In this document: positions 22,889-31,230 of the stretch, one piece after another | Layout of the letters: each line of letters opens with the position of its first letter | How positions within the stretch are numbered: position 1 is the stretch's first letter | Origin: Actinobacteria bacterium OV450 | GTDB lineage: Bacteria > Actinomycetota > Actinomycetes > Streptomycetales > Streptomycetaceae | Assembly: GCA_001298555.1 (NCBI GenBank) | Contig: LJCW01000337.1 | Location: 1-58,013, forward strand | Direction: 5' to 3' | DNA length: 58,013 nt | Program-made: the position numbers and the translations under genes | Notes under the pieces: model-generated | What the model saw: only the letters and a program-made list of their open reading frames with translations | Told to the model about the DNA's origin: nothing | Databases searched by the model: none

Positions 22889-24202
22889 ATGAGCGAGCAG
22901 GCCAGGAAGACGGCGGAGGCACTGGAGTACCTCACCGGCTTCGGCAACGAGCACAGCTCGGAGGCCGTCCCCGGCGCCCTGCCGCCCGGCCGCAACTCGC
23001 CCCAGCGCGCCCCTCTCGGCCTGTACGCCGAGCAGCTCAGCGGCAGCGCGTTCACCGAGCCCCGCTCGCACAACCGCCGCTCGTGGCTGTACCGCATCCG
23101 CCCGTCGGCGGCCCACCCGCCGTTCACCCGGATCGACAACGGTGCCCTGCGCTCCGCGCCCTTCACCGAAGCTCCGGCGGACCCCAACCGGCTCCGCTGG
23201 AACCCGCTGCCCGACCCGGCCCCCGGCACCGACTTCCTGGCCGGCCTGTGGACCCTGGGCGGCAACGGCGACACCACGCAGCGCACCGGCATGGCCATCC
23301 ACCTCTACTCGGCCAACACCTCCATGACCGACCGGGTGTTCAGCGACTCCGACGGCGAACTGCTGATCGTCCCCGAGCGCGGCGGCCTGCTGCTGCGCAC
23401 CGAGCTCGGCCTGCTCAGCGCCGGCCCCGGCGAGGTCGCGCTGATCCCGCGCGGCGTGCGCTTCCGGGTGGAACTCCTGGACGACGACGCCCGCGGGTAC
23501 GTCTGCGAGAACTACGGCCGCCCCTTCGAGCTGCCCGACCTCGGCCCCATCGGCGCCAACGGCCTCGCCGCCGCGCGCGACTTCCGGGCCCCGGTGGCCG
23601 CGTACGAGGACGTCGAGCGCCCGACCGAGGTGGTCAACAAGTTCTGCGGCAACCTCTGGTCCGCCACCTACGACCACTCCCCGCTGGACGTCGTCGCCTG
23701 GTACGGCACGCACACCCCGTACGTCTACGACCTGCGCCGCTTCAACGTCCTGGGCTCCATCAGCTACGACCACCCGGACCCGTCGATCTTCACCGTGCTG
23801 ACCTCGCCCTCGGACACCCCGGGGCTGGCGGGCGTGGACTTCGTGGTGTTCGCCCCGCGCTGGCTGGTCGGCGAGGACACCTTCCGCCCCCCGTACTTCC
23901 ACCGCAACGTCATGAGCGAGTACATGGGCCTGATCGAGGGCGCCTACGACGCCAAGGCCGAAGGCTTCGTACCCGGCGGCGGCTCGCTGCACAACATGAT
24001 GTCCGCGCACGGACCGGACCGCGAGACCTTCGACCGGGCCAGCGCCGCCGAACTGAAGCCGCAGAAGATCGACGACGGCCTGGCCTTCATGTTCGAGACC
24101 CGCTGGCCGATCACCGCCACCACCCAGGCTGCCGGCGCCGATCACCTCCAGCGCGGATACGACGACGTTTGGCAGGGGCTCCAGCGGCACTTCCGCGCCT
24201 AG
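22889..24202 (+). CDS. hmgA: Homogentisate 1,2-dioxygenase
   Basis: A 437-residue non-haem Fe(II) enzyme that opens homogentisate to maleylacetoacetate in tyrosine/phenylalanine catabolism. The characteristic N-terminus YLTGFGNEHSSEAVPGALP and the block FCGNLWSATYDHSPLDVVAWYGTHTPYVYDL are unmistakable. Iron ligands lie in PPYFHRNVMSEYMG (His and Glu six apart) and in the His-containing SLHNMMSAHGPD segment. Length is full. It is the first gene of a likely operon with a GntR gene 50 bp downstream. The later pathway genes (maleylacetoacetate isomerase, fumarylacetoacetase) are not in the window. Confidence 0.97.
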   Translation: MSEQARKTAEALEYLTGFGNEHSSEAVPGALPPGRNSPQRAPLGLYAEQLSGSAFTEPRSHNRRSWLYRIRPSAAHPPFTRIDNGALRSAPFTEAPADPNRLRWNPLPDPAPGTDFLAGLWTLGGNGDTTQRTGMAIHLYSANTSMTDRVFSDSDGELLIVPERGGLLLRTELGLLSAGPGEVALIPRGVRFRVELLDDDARGYVCENYGRPFELPDLGPIGANGLAAARDFRAPVAAYEDVERPTEVVNKFCGNLWSATYDHSPLDVVAWYGTHTPYVYDLRRFNVLGSISYDHPDPSIFTVLTSPSDTPGLAGVDFVVFAPRWLVGEDTFRPPYFHRNVMSEYMGLIEGAYDAKAEGFVPGGGSLHNMMSAHGPDRETFDRASAAELKPQKIDDGLAFMFETRWPITATTQAAGADHLQRGYDDVWQGLQRHFRA

Positions 24203-24252
24203 TATCGCTACGCGCCACGCGCCCCACGCCCCGTCCGTACGGAGAACCACCC

Positions 24253-25002
24253 GTGACCGCCTTCGCCCCCGACTCGCTCGTACTCAACCGGAAGCTGCCG
24301 CTCTGGTACCAGGTCTCCCAGTCGCTGCGCGCCTCGATACTGGGGCGCACCCCGGACGCCTCGCTGCGCCTGCCCACCGAGGAGCAGCTCGCCGAGCACT
24401 ACGGGGTGAGCGTGCTGACGATGCGCCAGGCACTCAAGGAGCTGGAGGGCGAGGGGCTGATCAGCCGGCACCGGCGGCGCGGCACGTTCATCGAGCCGGG
24501 CGCGCGGCGCGGGGCGCCGGTGCGGCTGCTGGGTTCGGTCGACGCGATCGTCGCGCAGCAGTCGGGCGATCGTACGACGGTTCTCGGCCGTGAGCGGACG
24601 GCCGTGTCCGGGGAGCTGCTGGAGCACTTCCCGGATACGGCCGAGGTGGTCACGTACCGCCGGCTGCGCCATGACGGCGAGAGCGGTGAACCCACCAACT
24701 GGGCCGAGAACGCGGTGCGGCCGGAGGTCGCCGAGGCGGTGGACCTGGCCGATCTGGCGCGCTGGCCGATGACCAAGGTGCTGCGTGACGTGGTGGGTGT
24801 GAAGATCAGCCGGATCACGGACACGGTCGAGGCGCGGCTCGCCGACCCGGAGACGGCGGAACTGCTCCAGGTGCCGCTGCTCAGCCCGATCCTGCACTAC
24901 ACGGGCGTGACGTACGACGAGGACGGCCGGGTCGTGGACGTGGCGCGGATCCGCTATCGGGGTGACCGGTTCTCGTTCACGGTGACCGTCGACGCCACCT
25001 GA
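24253..25002 (+). CDS. GntR/HutC-family regulator, probable repressor of hmgA
   Basis: 249 residues. The GntR winged helix spans about residues 12-85 (LPLWYQVSQSLRASI, LPTEEQLAEHYGVSVLTMRQALKELEGEGLISRHRRRGTFI) and is followed by a UTRA ligand-binding domain ending DEDGRVVDVARIRYRGDRFSFTV. GTG 24253 has GGAG upstream. It lies 50 bp after hmgA and is likely cotranscribed; the promoter palindrome at 22834-22861 is the probable target. Homogentisate or a tyrosine breakdown product would be the natural ligand (inference). Confidence 0.9.
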   Translation: MTAFAPDSLVLNRKLPLWYQVSQSLRASILGRTPDASLRLPTEEQLAEHYGVSVLTMRQALKELEGEGLISRHRRRGTFIEPGARRGAPVRLLGSVDAIVAQQSGDRTTVLGRERTAVSGELLEHFPDTAEVVTYRRLRHDGESGEPTNWAENAVRPEVAEAVDLADLARWPMTKVLRDVVGVKISRITDTVEARLADPETAELLQVPLLSPILHYTGVTYDEDGRVVDVARIRYRGDRFSFTVTVDAT

Positions 25003-25065
25003 CCCGTTCCTGCGGATTCCTGCGGAAGGGGCCTGGGCCCCACCTCCCCGGGCCGCCTCCCGACG

Positions 25066-25227
25066 TCACTTCTCCTCGTCGTCCCTGCCGCGCTCGCCCT
25101 CCGCCTGCGACGGCGTGGTCCGCATCGTCTGCGGGTGCCGCTGCGTCTTCTCCCTCTCGTCCATGTCCTCGTCGAGCCGCTCGCCCTCGGCCTGCGACGG
25201 AGTCGAGTATTCGTCGTACTGGCTCAT
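25066..25227 (-). CDS. Small acidic protein with duplicated TPSQAEGER motif
   Basis: 53 residues, highly charged, with no hydrophobic segment. The nonapeptide TPSQAEGER occurs twice (residues 9-17 and 38-46), linked by DEDMDEREKTQ. A GGGAG ribosome site lies before ATG 25227. Probably disordered and cytoplasmic. I do not recognise a characterised function; similar small proteins with this motif occur in streptomycetes (from memory). It is divergent from the gene at 25358. Confidence 0.72.
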   Translation of the reverse strand: MSQYDEYSTPSQAEGERLDEDMDEREKTQRHPQTMRTTPSQAEGERGRDDEEK

Positions 25228-25344
25228 GACCGCTCCCGCTCCTCGCCATCGGAACACATCCGTACGGAACGCGGAACATATCCGCATATAGGGAGCGTAG
25301 CTCTTCGTCCCGCACTCAGCCCGGCCGCCGCTGCCGCCCGTCGC

Positions 25345-25350
25345 TACCAT
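25345..25350 (+). promoter_or_regulatory. -10 box for a leaderless transcript
   Basis: TACCAT (TANNNT) ends 7 nt before the GTG at 25358. Confidence 0.5.
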
Positions 25351-25357
25351 CTGCCGG

Positions 25358-26518
25358 GTGAGCGCTGACGCACCGCTGCTGGACGATCTGATGCCCTGGG
25401 CCGTGGGCGGCCTGCGCCTGGGCCGGGCCTGGGTGTCGGCTCCCGACCCCGCGGCCCTGCGTGCCCGCTGGACGGCCCTGACCGGTGCCGAAGGGGCGGA
25501 GCGGGACCGGCTGTTCCGCCCGACCCGGACCCGTACGCCCACCACCGGTGCGGCCGCGCTGCCCGGCCGGCGCTCGCCGTCGACCGCCCGCTTCGCCGAC
25601 GCGCCGGGCCCCTGCCCGGACCCCGTACGGGTGCTGCGGGGCCCCTTCGACGAGCAGTGGCTGCTGCCCGACCAGCGGCTCATCGATACGGCACGGCCGG
25701 AGCTGTGGCGGGTCCTCGACGAGCACCAGCTCTTCGCCGTCGAGACCCCGGAACTGCTGGTCACCGCACACCTCCCGGCCGGCCGCCTGGGCCGGATCCG
25801 GCCGCTGCACCGGCGCCCCGGCGGGGCGGAGCCCAATTTCGCGCCCGGCCTGCTGCCGCTGCTGGGGGAGCGGTACGGCGGCTGGGTCACCCCGCAGGAC
25901 GTGCTGTGCTGGATCCTCGCGGCGGGCCGCCCCGGGCCCCGGGGGTACGAGGTCCCGCTCACCGGCGACCCCGGGCGCTGGCGGGCCGGGCTGGAACTCG
26001 GGCACCGGCTGCTCGCCGTGCAGCTGCGCGGCGGGCCCGGCGCCGAGCCGCCCCGGCTGCCGGGCGGCCGGCGCCCGTACGTCCGCTCGGCGGTGCAGGG
26101 CTGGCCGGACGGGCTCGGGTACGACGCGGAGACCGAGACCCTGAGGCTCGGCTCCGGAACGGTCTCCCCCGTGCCGCCGGGCGCCTGGGAGTACGAGGTG
26201 CAGGGCGGCACCCGGGTGCTGGAGGCCTGGTTCGCCGCCCGCAGCGCCCACCGGGACCCCGAGGCCGACGGGCTGGAGGCGCTCGGGCCGGCCGAGTGGC
26301 CGCAGACATGGACCTCGGAGCTGCTGGCGTTGGTGACCACCTTGGCGCTGCTGGCCGATCTGGCTCCGGAGCGGGCGGCGTTCACTCCCGGCCCGCTCCT
26401 GTCGGCCGGGGCGCTGGCGGCCGCCGGGGTACTGCCGCCGCCGCGCTGGACCCGGCGCCCGGCCTCCGTGCTGGACCACCAGGAGGAGGGTCCGGGCGGC
26501 CAGTTCGCCCTCCTCTGA
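25358..26518 (+). CDS. Orphan protein resembling type ISP restriction-modification specificity domain
   Basis: 386 residues. The C-terminal half (RRPYVRSAVQGWPDGLGYD, LRLGSGTVSPVPPGAWEYEVQGGTRVLEAWFAARS) resembles the C-terminal DNA-recognition domain of single-chain type ISP enzymes such as LlaBIII. The N-terminal segment includes RPTRTRTPTTGAAALPGR and IRPLHRRPGGAEPNFAPG. There is no helicase, nuclease or methyltransferase motif in it or beside it, so it is not a complete restriction system. It may bind DNA or have been re-purposed. GTG start is chosen from the leaderless-type promoter. Confidence 0.68.
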   Translation: MSADAPLLDDLMPWAVGGLRLGRAWVSAPDPAALRARWTALTGAEGAERDRLFRPTRTRTPTTGAAALPGRRSPSTARFADAPGPCPDPVRVLRGPFDEQWLLPDQRLIDTARPELWRVLDEHQLFAVETPELLVTAHLPAGRLGRIRPLHRRPGGAEPNFAPGLLPLLGERYGGWVTPQDVLCWILAAGRPGPRGYEVPLTGDPGRWRAGLELGHRLLAVQLRGGPGAEPPRLPGGRRPYVRSAVQGWPDGLGYDAETETLRLGSGTVSPVPPGAWEYEVQGGTRVLEAWFAARSAHRDPEADGLEALGPAEWPQTWTSELLALVTTLALLADLAPERAAFTPGPLLSAGALAAAGVLPPPRWTRRPASVLDHQEEGPGGQFALL

Positions 26519-26559
26519 CCGGGCACCACCCCACCCGGACCCCGGCCGGGCCCGGGTCC

Positions 26560-27000
26560 GGAGCTCGGCCCGGCCGGGATTCGCCCCAGGTCCGGGTTCG
26601 CCCCGCCCGGCCCACCTCCGGGACTGGCCCGCCCCGGCCCACCCCAGGTCCGAGGTTCGGCCGCCTCGGCCCACCCCAGCTCCGAGGTCCGGCCGCCCCG
26701 GCCCGCCCCAGGTCCGAGGTTTGGGCCCCCGGCCCGGGTCCGGGTCCGGCCGCCCCCACCCGCCCCAGGTCCGGGGCTCGGCCGCGGCCCCCGGCCCGGG
26801 TCCGGGGTCCGGCAACCCCGCCCCGTGTCCGGGGTCCGGGCGCCCCGGCCCGCCCCAGGCCGGGGCTCGGCCGCCGCGCCCGCCGCGGGTCCGGGGTTCG
26901 GCGCCGTTCCGGAGTCAGGCCGCCCCGCCCGCCCCAGGTCCGGGGCTCGGCCGCCCCCGCCCGGCCCGGGTCCGCCGTCGGCCCCCGGCCGTCGGCCCGC
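26560..27000. repeat. GC-rich 30-35-bp minisatellite between convergent genes
   Basis: The 495-bp gap 26519-27013 contains about a dozen degenerate units of the type ccaggtccgaggttcggccg followed by a cc/gg-rich half. It is nearly free of A and T. Long open frames occur on both strands but are pure Pro/Gly/Arg composition and have no ribosome sites. No terminator can be distinguished within it, although its self-complementary GGCC/CCGG content would make strong RNA structure. Confidence 0.85.
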
Positions 27001-27013
27001 GGGGCCCGGTCGG

Positions 27014-27748
27014 TCAGCCGTCCGCCGGGGCCCAGGCTCCCAGGAGCCGGGACACGGTGCGGTCGAAGACCGCGGAGAGGTCGTTCGCCGCCTCCGCCAC
27101 CGGATGGGCCCCGGCGAGTGCCGCCGCCAGCAGCGGGTACTCCCCCGTCGCCAGCCGGGAGGCCAGCCACGCCGTCCGCACGCCCTCCTCCGCGGCCTCG
27201 CTCCACGGGAGCGACCGGGCCCGTTCCGCCATGGCCAGCTCGCTCGCCACGAAGGCGGCCACCGAGCCGTTCACCGCCGCGACGAGCTCCAGTTTCTCCG
27301 GCCCCGACACCTCCAGCGGGACCAGGCAGGCCAGGCTGTGCTCCAGGTAGCGCAAAGCGTTCGGGCCGAAGCCGTAGACGGGCGACAGCAGCCGGGGCAG
27401 CCACGGGTGGCGGTGCATCAGCTCCCGCGTCCGGCGGGCGAGCGCGAGCAGGTCGGCCCGCCAGTCCCCGGTCGGCGGGGTCAGCTCGTACTCCCCGCTC
27501 ACCGCGTCGACCATCAGCTCGTACAGGTCCTCCTTGCGCGGCACGTAGTTGTAGAGGGACATCGTCCCGGCGCCGATCCCGGCGGCCACCCGCCGCATGG
27601 AGACGGCCTCGATCCCCTCCGCGTCCGCGATCCGCACGGCTTCGGCCGCGATGGACTCGCGGGTGTGCGCGGGCCTGGGTCCGCGGCCGGCCCGGGCGGG
27701 GCGGGTCCAGATCACTTCGGGTGCGGCGGGTCGCCCGCTCGCTGCCAT
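27014..27748 (-). CDS. TetR family regulator divergent from a DrrAB-type exporter
   Basis: 244 residues. The helix-turn-helix is at about residues 30-76 (RESIAAEAVRIADAEGIEAVSMRRVAAGIGAGTMSLYNYVPRKEDLYELMVDAV), followed by a TetR_C drug-resistance-type domain containing HPWLPRLLSPVYGFGPNALRYLEH. ATG 27748 has GAGGTGA at good spacing; a GTG one codon earlier is possible. The palindrome at 27777-27793 lies between it and the ABC genes and overlaps both predicted promoters. A local drug-responsive repressor of the exporter is the simplest reading. Confidence 0.9.
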   Translation of the reverse strand: MAASGRPAAPEVIWTRPARAGRGPRPAHTRESIAAEAVRIADAEGIEAVSMRRVAAGIGAGTMSLYNYVPRKEDLYELMVDAVSGEYELTPPTGDWRADLLALARRTRELMHRHPWLPRLLSPVYGFGPNALRYLEHSLACLVPLEVSGPEKLELVAAVNGSVAAFVASELAMAERARSLPWSEAAEEGVRTAWLASRLATGEYPLLAAALAGAHPVAEAANDLSAVFDRTVSRLLGAWAPADG

Positions 27749-27776
27749 CACTCGATCACCTCGCCCCCATCCTAGT

Positions 27777-27793
27777 TACGTACATCGTACGTA
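27777..27793. promoter_or_regulatory. Operator for divergent tetR and ABC exporter
   Basis: TACGTAC-ATC-GTACGTA, a perfect 7-bp inverted repeat with 3-bp centre. It covers the -35 region of the + strand promoter whose TAGGGT -10 box (27800-27805) is 7 nt before ATG 27813, and it is adjacent to TAGGAT (27769-27774, minus strand) for tetR. An extra half site TACGTAC is inside the start of the ABC gene at 27821-27827. Confidence 0.8.
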
Positions 27794-27812
27794 GTGAGGT
27801 AGGGTCCCACCC

Positions 27813-28820
27813 ATGACAACTACGTACGCTGTACTGAGTGAAGGCTTGGATAAGCGTTTCGGCAAGGTGCACGCCCTCCGCGGCCTCGATCTGGCCGTGC
27901 CGGAGGGCTCGGTCTGCGGCCTCCTCGGCCCCAACGGCGCGGGAAAGACCACCGCCGTGCGGATCCTGACGACGCTCACCCGGCCCACGGGCGGCCGCGC
28001 CCTCGTCGCCGGCCACGACATCACGCGCGATCCGGCCCCCGTCCGCCGCGCCATCGGCGTCACCGGCCAGTACGCCTCCGTCGACGGGGATCTGACGGGC
28101 CGCGAGAACCTGCGGCTCTTCGCCCGCCTCGCCGGACTGCGCGGACCGGCCGGGCGCAGCCGCGCCGACGAGCTGCTCGAGCGCTTCGGGCTGGCCGAGG
28201 CCGCCGACCGGGTGGCCGCCACCTGGTCGGGTGGCATGCGCAGGCGCCTCGACCTGGCCGCCGGGCTGATCACCCGGCCACGGGTGCTGTTCCTCGACGA
28301 GCCCACCACCGGCCTCGATCCGGCGGCCCGTGAGGACATCTGGACGGCCGTACGGGCACTCGCCGAGGAGGGCACGACCGTCCTGCTCACCACCCAGTAC
28401 CTGGAGGAGGCCGACCGCCTCGCCGACGACGTCGTGGTCGTCGACCGCGGCCGCGCCGTCGCGACCGGCACCCCGGACGGGCTCAAGGCCCGGATCGGCG
28501 CGTACGCCGAGGTGACCGTCGCCGGGACCGCAGCGCTCGACGGCGCGGCCGTCGTGCTCGACCGGCTGACCGGCGGCCGGCCCGTGCTCGACCGGCAGCG
28601 CCTGACCGTCGGGGTGACGGTCCCGGCCCAGGGACTCACCCTGCCCCGGATCATCCGCGAGCTCGACCGGGCGGGGGTCCCGGTCACCGACGCGAGCCTG
28701 CGCCCGCCCACCCTCGACGAGGTGTTCCTGCGCCTCACCCGGACCCCCGTCGCCGGCACCCCCCTCGCCGGCACCCCCCTGACCCCCACCGCCCCTGCCG
28801 AGAAGGAGCACGCGCCATGA
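27813..28820 (+). CDS. DrrA-type ABC exporter ATP-binding protein
   Basis: 335 residues. Walker A is GPNGAGKTT (near residue 38), the ABC signature is TWSGGMRRRLDLAAGL, Walker B is VLFLDEPTTGLDP, and the D-loop and switch His-region (LLTTQYLEEADRLAD) are intact. In place of the usual switch His there is Gln in TTQ, typical of the DrrA subfamily. The C-terminal extension to APAEKEHAP is Pro/Thr-rich with a repeated GTPL. It overlaps the permease gene by 4 bp. It energises export of a hydrophobic drug or antibiotic (family knowledge); substrate unknown. Confidence 0.93.
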   Translation: MTTTYAVLSEGLDKRFGKVHALRGLDLAVPEGSVCGLLGPNGAGKTTAVRILTTLTRPTGGRALVAGHDITRDPAPVRRAIGVTGQYASVDGDLTGRENLRLFARLAGLRGPAGRSRADELLERFGLAEAADRVAATWSGGMRRRLDLAAGLITRPRVLFLDEPTTGLDPAAREDIWTAVRALAEEGTTVLLTTQYLEEADRLADDVVVVDRGRAVATGTPDGLKARIGAYAEVTVAGTAALDGAAVVLDRLTGGRPVLDRQRLTVGVTVPAQGLTLPRIIRELDRAGVPVTDASLRPPTLDEVFLRLTRTPVAGTPLAGTPLTPTAPAEKEHAP

Positions 28821-29605
28821 GCACCCTGCTGTCGGACGGCGGCGCCGTCCTCACCCGCCAGCTGCAGAAGACCCGGCACGCGCCCGCGCTGCTGGTCCTC
28901 ACCCAGACCATGCCGATCACGATGCTGCTCTTCTTCGGGTACGTCTTCGGCAGCGCGCTCGCCATGCCGGGCTCCGAGTACCGCGAGTTCCTGGTACCCG
29001 GACTGCTCGCCGCGACCGCCGCGAACGGCCTGATGACCGGGATGTTCACGGCCGCGCAGGACGTCCACCGCGGGGTGACGGACCGGTTCCGGACCCTGCC
29101 GATGAGCCGCGCGGCCGTTCCGCTCGGGCAGACCGCCGCCGATCTGCTGACCACGGCGGTCTCCATGGTTCCGGTGATGCTCGTGGGGCTCGCGATGGGC
29201 TGGCGGGTCGACAACGGACTCCCGGGCGCGCTGGGCGCGTTCGGCGTGCTGCTGCTGTTCCGGTTCGCCACCGCGTGGGTGGGCACGTACCTCGGCCTGC
29301 TGAGCCGGAGCGAGGAGGCGGCGGGCCAGCTCGGCAGCGCCACGTTCGTCCTGCCGATGCTGTCCAGCGCGTACCTGCCGACCGCCGGGCTGCCGGGGTG
29401 GCTGCGCACGGTCGCGGAATGGAACCCGATCAGCGCGGTCGCCACGGCGGTGCGCACGCTGTGCGGCAACGCCGGGGGTGAGGCGGCTGCGGGCGCGGCC
29501 TGGCCGGCGGCGCACCCGGTCGCGGGAGCCGTGGCCTGGTCGCTGCTCCTGCTGGCGCGGCCCGCGCCGCCGGCCGCGCGCCGGTTCGCGCGCGGCCGGG
29601 ACTGA
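28817..29605 (+). CDS. DrrB-type ABC-2 exporter permease
   Basis: 262 residues with about six transmembrane helices (MPITMLLFFGYVFGSALAM, FLVPGLLAATAANGLMTGMF, AVSMVPVMLVGLAMGW, GVLLLFRFATAWVGTYLGLL, ATFVLPMLSSAYLPTAG, AGAVAWSLLLLA). The EWNPISAVATAVRTL segment is typical of ABC-2 permeases of the daunorubicin-resistance class. The ATG overlaps the stop of the ATPase gene (ATGA), so it is cotranslated; controlled by the divergent tetR. Confidence 0.92.
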   Translation: MSTLLSDGGAVLTRQLQKTRHAPALLVLTQTMPITMLLFFGYVFGSALAMPGSEYREFLVPGLLAATAANGLMTGMFTAAQDVHRGVTDRFRTLPMSRAAVPLGQTAADLLTTAVSMVPVMLVGLAMGWRVDNGLPGALGAFGVLLLFRFATAWVGTYLGLLSRSEEAAGQLGSATFVLPMLSSAYLPTAGLPGWLRTVAEWNPISAVATAVRTLCGNAGGEAAAGAAWPAAHPVAGAVAWSLLLLARPAPPAARRFARGRD

Positions 29606-29699
29606 GACCGGCGCCACAGGCAGACGAACCGCGCAAAGCAGGGGATGTCGGCGCCCGGTGTGGTGACAGGCGGGGGTCCCAGCGGATAGGCAGGCTGTC

Positions 29700-30923
29700 A
29701 TGACAGCCGATTCGCCCACGCCCGCACACCCCGTCGATCCCCCGCCGCTCGACGGGATCACCGTCGTCGCCGTCGAACAGGCCGTCTCGGCCCCCTTCGC
29801 CACCCGCCAGCTCGCCGACCTCGGAGCCCGGGTGATCAAGGTCGAGCGGCCCGACGGCGGCGACTTCGCGCGCGCCTACGACACCGCCGCACAGGGACTG
29901 GCCTCGCATTTCGTGTGGGCCAACCGCGGCAAGGAGTCGATCGCGCTCGACCTGAAGGACCCGCGCGGCCTGGAGGTGCTGCACGCACTGCTCGACGGCG
30001 CCGACGTGTTCGTCCAGAACCTCGCCCAGGGGGCCGCCGCCCGCCTCGGCCTCGACTCGGCGTCGCTGTGCGGGCGGTACCCGCGCCTGGTCGCCGTCGA
30101 CATCTCCGGGTACGGGGCCGAGGGCCCGTACGCCCACAAGCGCGCCTACGACATGCTCGTCCAGTGCGAGGCGGGACTGGTCTCGGTGACCGGCACCCCG
30201 GAACAGCCCGTCAAGGCGGGCATCCCGGCCGCGGACATCGCGGCCGCCATGTACGCCTTCTCCGGGGTCCTCGCGGCCCTGCTGCGCCGCGGGACCACCG
30301 GGCGCGGGGGCCGGGTGGAGGTCTCGATGCTCGATGCGCTGGCCGAGTGGATGGGGCATCCGCTGCACCACACGATGCACGGCGGGGAACAGCCGGTGCG
30401 CACCGGCCTCGCACACGCCGTCATCGCCCCGTACGACGCCTATCCGACGGCGGACGGGGACCGGGTGCTGCTGTCGGTGCAGAACGACCGCGAATGGCGG
30501 CGGCTCGCCGAACAGGTCCTGGGGCGGCCGGAGTTGGCGCAGGATCCGGCGTACGCGACAAATGCGGCGCGCACCCGGGGCCGGGAGCGGACGGACGCGG
30601 TGGTGGCCGAGGCGCTGGCCCGGCTGGACGCGGACGAGGCGATCGTCCGGCTGGAGGCGGCGGGGATCGCGTGTGCGCGGCTGAACTCGGTGGCCCGGCT
30701 GGCTCAGCATCCGCAACTGGCGGCGCGGGACCGCTGGCGGGAGGTGGGTTCGCCGGCCGGTCCGCTGCGGGCGCTGCTGCCGCCCATCGGACTGCCGGGG
30801 GGCGCGGCACCGCACATGGGTGCGGTGCCCGCGCTCGGCGAGCACACCGGGGCCCTGCTGCGCGCCCTGGGGATGACGGACGCGCAGATCACGACACTGC
30901 GCCGGGATGGTGTGGTTGCGTAG
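29700..30923 (+). CDS. CaiB/BaiF family CoA-transferase
   Basis: A 407-residue class III CoA-transferase or alpha-methylacyl-CoA racemase-like enzyme. The N-terminal LDGITVVAVEQAVSAPFATRQLADLGARVIKVERPDGGDFARAYD and the block HFVWANRGKESIALDLKDPRG are diagnostic. The conserved catalytic Asp is probably in RAYDMLVQCEAGL near residue 150. It transfers CoA between acids or epimerises an acyl-CoA; the substrate cannot be read. It lies 94 bp after the exporter operon and may be separately transcribed. Confidence 0.92.
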   Translation: MTADSPTPAHPVDPPPLDGITVVAVEQAVSAPFATRQLADLGARVIKVERPDGGDFARAYDTAAQGLASHFVWANRGKESIALDLKDPRGLEVLHALLDGADVFVQNLAQGAAARLGLDSASLCGRYPRLVAVDISGYGAEGPYAHKRAYDMLVQCEAGLVSVTGTPEQPVKAGIPAADIAAAMYAFSGVLAALLRRGTTGRGGRVEVSMLDALAEWMGHPLHHTMHGGEQPVRTGLAHAVIAPYDAYPTADGDRVLLSVQNDREWRRLAEQVLGRPELAQDPAYATNAARTRGRERTDAVVAEALARLDADEAIVRLEAAGIACARLNSVARLAQHPQLAARDRWREVGSPAGPLRALLPPIGLPGGAAPHMGAVPALGEHTGALLRALGMTDAQITTLRRDGVVA

Positions 30924-30960
30924 GGCCGGGGGCGAAACCTTGTGGAGTCGGGAACGGTTG

Positions 30961-31230
30961 TTACGAGCGGCGGCTGCCGAAGAGCGTGCGACGCAGACGG
31001 CGCAGCGGTGCGAAGAGCGAGACGCGCGCGCTCCGGCTCCGCAAGCGGTGCGTGTGGTCGCGAGAGGTGAGTTCGCGCATCAGCAGCGTCGCCTCGGCGG
31101 TCTCGCGGTGGGGGACGGCGGGTCCGCCCAGCACGGCGAGGTGGCGGTCGAGGCGCGAGCTGGTCGCACTGCTGCCGCAGGTGATGGCAGGCACGCGAGG
31201 CGGCCTGCTGCGCATTGCTATCTGTTCCAT
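30961..31230 (-). CDS. Small basic conserved hypothetical protein
   Basis: 89 residues, rich in Arg and Ser, with no transmembrane segment. It reads MEQIAMRSRPPRVPAITCGS at the start and ends in an Arg-rich segment (SLFAPLRRLRRTLFGSRRS), which could bind nucleic acid or be a membrane-interacting helix. ATG 31230 has GGGGAGAG upstream. It is divergent from the Ser/Thr kinase. No family recognised. Confidence 0.65.
   Translation of the reverse strand: MEQIAMRSRPPRVPAITCGSSATSSRLDRHLAVLGGPAVPHRETAEATLLMRELTSRDHTHRLRSRSARVSLFAPLRRLRRTLFGSRRS

Noticed and set aside
25358..26518. A complete restriction-modification or other defence system
   Set aside because: No methyltransferase, nuclease or helicase is encoded in or near this gene, so only an orphan domain is claimed.
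26519..27013. Possible Pro/Arg-rich protein genes in the minisatellite
   Set aside because: No ribosome sites, repeat-derived composition on every frame, no homology that I recognise.
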